Under the pieces are notes generated by a model. The model was given only the letters and a program-made list of their open reading frames with translations. It was not told where the DNA came from and did no database searches. From Pseudomonas saudiphocaensis (GTDB lineage Bacteria; Pseudomonadota; Gammaproteobacteria; Pseudomonadales; Pseudomonadaceae), in contig NZ_CCSF01000001.1 in the NCBI RefSeq assembly GCF_000756775.1, positions 1,178,001 through 1,242,000 on the forward strand: a stretch of DNA of 64,000 nucleotides, given 5' to 3'. How positions within the stretch are numbered: position 1 is the first letter of the stretch; each line of letters begins with the position of its first letter. Shown in pieces: positions 55,536-64,000 of the stretch. The position numbers were made by a program, and so were the translations under genes.

Positions 55536-55589
55536 ACCTGCACACTCCCAGACAATAAAAATAACAATCACATTGCCAGGCGTACCTGC

Positions 55590-57158
55590 ATGCGAAAGAA
55601 CCTGCCAATTACTCATCGCGAATTTGCCTTCTCTGACCAGGAACGACTGATTTCCACCACGGACCTTAAAGGTCGAATCACCTATTGCAACGATATCTTT
55701 GCCTCGGTCAGCGGCTTCGAGCGCCAGGATCTGATCGGCGCGCCGCACAATCTGATCCGTCATCCTGATGTCCCCTCCGCCGTATTCGAGCACCTGTGGA
55801 GCACCCTCAAGGCTGGCCAGCCCTGGATGGGGATCGTCAAGAATCGCCGCAAGGACGGCGATCACTACTGGGTCAACGCCTATGTAACCCCAGTGCTGGA
55901 CCTGCAGCGCCAGGTGATTGGCTACGAATCGGTGCGCACCAAGCCTACCCGCGAGCAGATAAAGCGCGCCGAAGCACTCTATGCACGCCTGAACAGCGGC
56001 AAACGCGGCGTACCCTTGCGTGACAGCTGGATTCCGCAGATCGCCAACTGGCTGCCGTTTATCCTCACCAGCCTGATCGGATTCGCCGTCGGCACCTGGC
56101 TCAATAATGTAGGGGGCCTTTTGTTGGCCGCCGCCCTCACCATTCCCCTTGGTCTCGCCGGCTTGCATTGGCAATCGCGCAGCACCCGGCGGCTGGTGCG
56201 GTTGGCCGAACACTCACTGAGCGATCCGCTGATCGCGAAGATGTACACCGACAGCCAAGGCAGTGAGGCGCGACTGGAGATGGCCATGCTCAGCGAGCAG
56301 GCGCGTTTGAAAACCTGCCTGACACGCCTGCTCGACAGCGCTGTGCAGCTGGAGCAACAAGCCAAACGCGCCGAAGAGTTGGCCAGCAGCAGTTCCGGTG
56401 GCCTGGCCAAGCAGCACCATGAAACCTCGCAGGTAGCCACGGCCATCAACCAGATGGCGGCGACCACACAAGAGGTAGCAAGTAATGTGGCGCTGGCTGC
56501 CGACGCAACCGGACAAGCCAGCCGTCTGACCAGCCAAGGCCGTGAGATCAGTGCACAAACCCGTCAGGCCATCGAGTTGCTGGCTGCAACCGTGAGCGAA
56601 ACTGGTGACACCGTTACCGAACTGGCCCGCAACAGCGACGAGATTGGCAGCGTCGTCGATGTGATCAAAAGCATTGCCGACCAGACCAACCTGCTCGCCC
56701 TAAACGCGGCCATTGAGGCAGCCCGTGCGGGCGACTCGGGTCGCGGCTTTGCCGTGGTCGCCGACGAGGTGCGCCAGCTGTCCCAGCGCACCGCCACGGC
56801 TACGGGAGATATCCACCAGCTGATCGAAAAACTCCAGCAACAGGCTCAGCAGGCGGTAAAAGCCACCGAGCAAGGCAAAGCCCAGGCAGGCATCGGTGTC
56901 GAGCGGGTAATAGATGCAGACAAGGCACTGGCCGGCATAGGTGTTGCCGTGGAGAGCATTATCGAGATGACGACTCAGATTGCCTCGGCCACCGAGCAAC
57001 AAAGCGCAGTGGCTGACGAGATCAGCCGCAACGTGAGCAATATCGCGGACCTTGCCAACCAGACCTCCGGCGATGCTCAGAGCACGGCTCTGCTGTCCGA
57101 AGAGCTGGAGGCAACTGCGCGAGCCCAGTCGGCACTGGTGGAGCGCTTCAACCGCTAG
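55590..57158 (+). CDS. aer: Aerotaxis/energy-taxis receptor (Aer)
   Basis: A 522-aa chemoreceptor. The N-terminal PAS domain (residues 10-120; [31 protein letters not shown] is the FAD-binding Aer type) is followed by a membrane anchor (about 152-195; two hydrophobic runs around [14 protein letters not shown] and [15 protein letters not shown]). The cytoplasmic signalling tip is [38 protein letters not shown]. It senses redox state through FAD and steers swimming to preferred oxygen levels. It lies between acnA and the cbb3 operons. Confidence 0.93.
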   Translation: MRKNLPITHREFAFSDQERLISTTDLKGRITYCNDIFASVSGFERQDLIGAPHNLIRHPDVPSAVFEHLWSTLKAGQPWMGIVKNRRKDGDHYWVNAYVTPVLDLQRQVIGYESVRTKPTREQIKRAEALYARLNSGKRGVPLRDSWIPQIANWLPFILTSLIGFAVGTWLNNVGGLLLAAALTIPLGLAGLHWQSRSTRRLVRLAEHSLSDPLIAKMYTDSQGSEARLEMAMLSEQARLKTCLTRLLDSAVQLEQQAKRAEELASSSSGGLAKQHHETSQVATAINQMAATTQEVASNVALAADATGQASRLTSQGREISAQTRQAIELLAATVSETGDTVTELARNSDEIGSVVDVIKSIADQTNLLALNAAIEAARAGDSGRGFAVVADEVRQLSQRTATATGDIHQLIEKLQQQAQQAVKATEQGKAQAGIGVERVIDADKALAGIGVAVESIIEMTTQIASATEQQSAVADEISRNVSNIADLANQTSGDAQSTALLSEELEATARAQSALVERFNR

Positions 57159-57159
57159 A

Positions 57160-57843
57160 TCAGAGCCGCTGCAGAAGCTCGGCAATCCTGTCGGCAGCAC
57201 TGTCCAGGTGCTGCTCATGGGTCAGCCCTGAGCGTTTGAGGGGCTTGAGGTCATGGTCGGCGGCCGTCAGCCAGTGCACCGCTACAGCGGTCGACAACGC
57301 GTAGCCGGCAACGGTCTCTCGATCACCCAATGCATCACGCTCGCCCTGAATGATCAGGGTGGGTGTCCGCAGGTCGGCAAGGTGGGCCACCCGTGGTTTC
57401 TCTGGCTTGCCCGCCGGGTGGAAGGGATAGCCCAAACAGATCAGAGCATCGGCCTGTAACTCGTCAGCCAGCAGACCGGCCATTCTCCCGCCCATCGACT
57501 TGCCGCCGATTGCCAGCCGCCCTGCGGTTTGCTGTCGCACCAGTGCATACACGTCACGCCATTGCTCAAGCAGACGCGCCTGCGGATTTGGTGGTCGCCT
57601 GCGACCGTCTTTACGCCGCTCGGCCATATACGCGAACTCGAAGCGAAATACCGCCACGCCACGTGCCACAAGGCGCTCGGTGATTGCCTGCATAAATGGA
57701 CTGTCCATCGGCGCACCGGCCCCGTGCGCCAGTATCAAGCTCACCGACGCATCGCCGTGCGGGCGATCGACCTCGACCAGCGGAGTTTCACCCCCCTGCC
57801 TGTATTGATCGGCGTCAATACCAGGCATTTGCCCTTTCCCCAT
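57160..57843 (-). CDS. Alpha/beta-hydrolase, KANL3/Tex30-like
   Basis: A 227-aa predicted hydrolase. It has an oxyanion-type [16 protein letters not shown] loop and the nucleophile Ser116 in GGKSMGGR. The acid lies in [15 protein letters not shown] and the His in [16 protein letters not shown]. These are the marks of the small alpha/beta hydrolases related to YcjY/Tex30. The substrate is unknown. Two ATGs compete (57843 and 57828); 57843 has GGGGGC upstream. It is convergent with aer, with the two stops next to each other. Confidence 0.82.
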   Translation of the reverse strand: MGKGQMPGIDADQYRQGGETPLVEVDRPHGDASVSLILAHGAGAPMDSPFMQAITERLVARGVAVFRFEFAYMAERRKDGRRRPPNPQARLLEQWRDVYALVRQQTAGRLAIGGKSMGGRMAGLLADELQADALICLGYPFHPAGKPEKPRVAHLADLRTPTLIIQGERDALGDRETVAGYALSTAVAVHWLTAADHDLKPLKRSGLTHEQHLDSAADRIAELLQRL

Positions 57844-57923
57844 GCTTGCCCCCGTTTTCTCTTGAAAGAAACAACTGCTTACACGCAACAGAAACGCTCA
57901 TTACCGTGGATGGAAGCCCATAC

Positions 57924-59971
<2,048 letters not shown>

Positions 59972-60071
59972 TCCGATACGCCATAGAAAGACGACGGTTT
60001 GCCGTGACGGCGGCCGTCAGGGACTTAAATCGCGGACAGCCAGAGTGGCTCGGGCTGTCCAGGAGTAGCAC

Positions 60072-61007
60072 ATGAGCACTTTCTGGAGTGGATACATCGC
60101 CCTGCTGACGCTGGGCACCATCGTCGCTCTGTTCTGGCTGATCTTCGCAACCCGCAAGGGCGAATCGGCCAGTACTACCGACAAGACCATGGGTCATTCC
60201 TTCGACGGCATTGAGGAGTACGACAACCCGCTGCCCAAATGGTGGTTCATGCTGTTTATCGGCACGCTGCTGTTCGGCATCGCTTACCTGATCCTGTATC
60301 CCGGCCTGGGCAACTGGAAAGGTGTCCTGCCGGGCTATGAAGGCGGCTGGACCCAGGAGAAGGAATGGCAGCGCGAAGTGGACCAGGCGGAAGCCAAATT
60401 CGGTCCGATCTTTGCCAAGTATTCGGCCATGAGCGTTGCCGAAGTTGCTCAGGACGAGCGTGCACTGAAGATTGGCGCCCGCCTGTACGCCAACTATTGC
60501 GCCATCTGCCACGGCTCGGACGCCAAGGGGTCCAATGGCTTCCCGAACCTGGCCGATAACGATTGGCGCTGGGGCGGCGAGCCGGAAACGATCAAGGCGA
60601 GCATCCTCCACGGTCGTATTGCAGCGATGCCGGCCTGGGGCCAGGTGATTGGCGATGAGGGCGTGAAGAACGTTGCCGCTTACGTGCGTAACGGGCTGGC
60701 CGGCCTGCCACTGCCGGAAGGCAACGAGGCCGATCTGGGCAAAGGCTCCGAGATCTACACGCAAACCTGTTCCGTCTGCCACGGTGCCAACGGTGAAGGC
60801 ATGGCCGCACTCGGTGCACCACAGCTGACCAACCCTGGCGCCTGGATCTACGGTTCGAGCCTGCCACAGCTGCAGCAGACCATTCGCCACGGCCGCAACG
60901 GCCAGATGCCGGCGCAAGAACAGTATCTGGGCAACGACAAGGTGCATGTGCTGGCAGCTTACGTCTACAGCCTGTCGCAAGCGCCAGAGCAACTGGCGAA
61001 GAAGTGA
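60072..61007 (+). CDS. ccoP: cbb3 oxidase subunit III (dihaem cytochrome c), operon 1
   Basis: A 311-aa protein with two N-terminal membrane helices (about 8-25 and 57-77) and two haem c sites: C143-AI-C146-H147 and C233-SV-C236-H237. It accepts electrons from soluble cytochromes. AGGAG precedes the ATG. The 100-bp gap after ccoO contains no ccoQ, unlike operon 2. Ends at a double hairpin. Confidence 0.96.
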   Translation: MSTFWSGYIALLTLGTIVALFWLIFATRKGESASTTDKTMGHSFDGIEEYDNPLPKWWFMLFIGTLLFGIAYLILYPGLGNWKGVLPGYEGGWTQEKEWQREVDQAEAKFGPIFAKYSAMSVAEVAQDERALKIGARLYANYCAICHGSDAKGSNGFPNLADNDWRWGGEPETIKASILHGRIAAMPAWGQVIGDEGVKNVAAYVRNGLAGLPLPEGNEADLGKGSEIYTQTCSVCHGANGEGMAALGAPQLTNPGAWIYGSSLPQLQQTIRHGRNGQMPAQEQYLGNDKVHVLAAYVYSLSQAPEQLAKK

Positions 61008-61012
61008 AATCT

Positions 61013-61073
61013 ACCGTTGAACCTTTAACAAGGTTCAACGGTCTAGGACAGGGCGGCTAAAACCGCCCTGTTT
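61013..61073 (+). terminator. Double hairpin ending the first cbb3 operon
   Basis: First hairpin ACCGTTGAACCTT / AAGGTTCAACGGT (61013-61042), then ACAGGGCGG / CCGCCCTGT (61048-61071) followed by TT. Together they should separate transcription of the two cbb3 operons. Confidence 0.75.
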
Positions 61074-63446
<2,373 letters not shown>

Positions 63447-63452
63447 CGCACC

Positions 63453-63635
63453 ATGGATATCGGGACTCTCCGCGGTCTGGGCACTATTTTGGTCATCGTC
63501 GCCTTTATTGGCGTCGTGCTCTGGGCCTATAGCAGCAAACGCAAGAAAAGCTTCGATGAAGCCGCCAACCTGCCCTTCGCAGACGAGCCCGATGCCAAGA
63601 AGCGTGATGAAGAAGTGTCCAGGAGTAAGAAATAA
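63453..63635 (+). CDS. ccoQ: cbb3 oxidase small subunit CcoQ, operon 2
   Basis: A 60-aa protein with one membrane helix (LGTILVIVAFIGVVLWAYS) and a charged cytoplasmic tail (KRKKSFDEAANLPFADEPDAKKRDEE), the CcoQ layout; it stabilises the oxidase complex. It starts 6 bp after ccoO and ends directly before ccoP. No counterpart is present in operon 1. Confidence 0.92.
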   Translation: MDIGTLRGLGTILVIVAFIGVVLWAYSSKRKKSFDEAANLPFADEPDAKKRDEEVSRSKK

Positions 63636-64000
63636 ATGACCTCGTTTTGGAGTTGGTACATTACCCTGCTGAGTCTGGGGACCATTGCAGCCCTGGTCTG
63701 GCTGCTGTTGGCGACTCGCAAGGGCCAGCGCAACGAAAGCACTGAAGAAACCGTCGGCCATTCCTATGACGGCATCGAGGAATACGACAACCCGCTGCCG
63801 CGCTGGTGGTTCATGCTGTTCGTCGGCACCGTGGTATTCGCCCTCGGTTACCTGGTCCTTTATCCGGGCCTGGGCAACTGGAAGGGCGTCCTGCCCGGCT
63901 ACGAAGATGGCTGGACCCAGGTGAAGGAATGGGAACGTGAAATGAACCGTGCCGACGAGCAATACGGCCCGCTCTTCGCCAAGTTCGCTTCCATGCCGGT
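63636..64000 (+). CDS. ccoP: cbb3 oxidase subunit III, operon 2 (N-terminal part)
   Basis: Partial, running off the window. The first 121 residues show the CcoP N-terminus ([20 protein letters not shown]) and two membrane helices, with [21 protein letters not shown] and [15 protein letters not shown] conserved. The haem sites would lie beyond the window. The ATG follows the ccoQ stop directly; AGGAG is ten bases upstream. It has diverged more from its paralogue than ccoN and ccoO have. Confidence 0.94.
   Translation, partial: MTSFWSWYITLLSLGTIAALVWLLLATRKGQRNESTEETVGHSYDGIEEYDNPLPRWWFMLFVGTVVFALGYLVLYPGLGNWKGVLPGYEDGWTQVKEWEREMNRADEQYGPLFAKFASMP

Overview
The window comes from a flagellated, aerobic to microaerobic gammaproteobacterium of the Pseudomonas group (sensu lato). 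The evidence is GC-rich DNA, FimV, the gene order leuC-leuD-leuB-asd-fimV-truA-trpF-accD-folC with a divergent LysR gene, smc-zipA-ligA, acnA-aer next to two tandem cbb3 oxidase operons, and pseudomonad-type REP hairpins (GTAGGAGCGGGCCATGCCCGCGAA-like). The second cbb3 operon carries ccoQ and the first does not, an arrangement known from the P. stutzeri group, so a stutzeri-like organism is plausible but not proven.

Layout. 1-12 kb: a co-oriented minus-strand core block for leucine synthesis, aspartate semialdehyde, the FimV polar hub, pseudouridine synthase, tryptophan synthesis, fatty-acid carboxylation, folate and a SPOR-domain protein cut by the window edge. 12-18 kb: LysR regulator, a four-PAS GGDEF-EAL protein, an SDR enzyme, DusC and a small secreted protein. 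18.2-21.1 kb: a junction zone with two tandem initiator tRNAs, an IS1595-type element with an 8-bp target duplication inserted in the second tRNA's terminator, gene debris, a HigBA toxin-antitoxin pair and a REP hairpin. 21-26 kb: late flagellar genes fliT, two fliS, fliD, flaG and fliC (with an exact FliA-type promoter). 26-35 kb: a probable flagellin-glycan locus with a 1448-aa multi-module glycosyltransferase, an FAD oxidoreductase, a methyltransferase, an ATP-grasp ligase and a VioA/FdtB-like aminotransferase. 35-37 kb: a scar made of a 3' flgL fragment, a deleted second copy of ligA, an intact FicA/YhfG antitoxin gene and a frameshifted fic gene without its catalytic motif. 37-45 kb: ligA, a 1.1-kb repeat array, zipA and smc. 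45-52 kb: moaA, then a caa3-type oxidase locus (coxB with fused cytochrome c, coxA fused to subunit III, CtaG and small membrane proteins). 52-64 kb: tusA, acnA, aer, a hydrolase, ccoN1O1P1 and ccoN2O2Q2P2 (the last gene runs off the window).

How it fits together. The flagellin cassette (glycan genes, fliC, flaG, fliD, fliS, fliT) has a decayed flgL end on one side and debris with mobile DNA on the other. This suggests that a block normally located after flgL was relocated between the tRNA/dusC region and ligA. The most interesting candidate for an undescribed system is the glycan locus: a sugar 4-aminotransferase is paired with an ATP-grasp ligase where an N-acyltransferase is often found, and it feeds a giant transferase next to flagellin. 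The respiratory end combines three haem-copper oxidases with an Aer energy-taxis receptor, which suits life across oxygen gradients.
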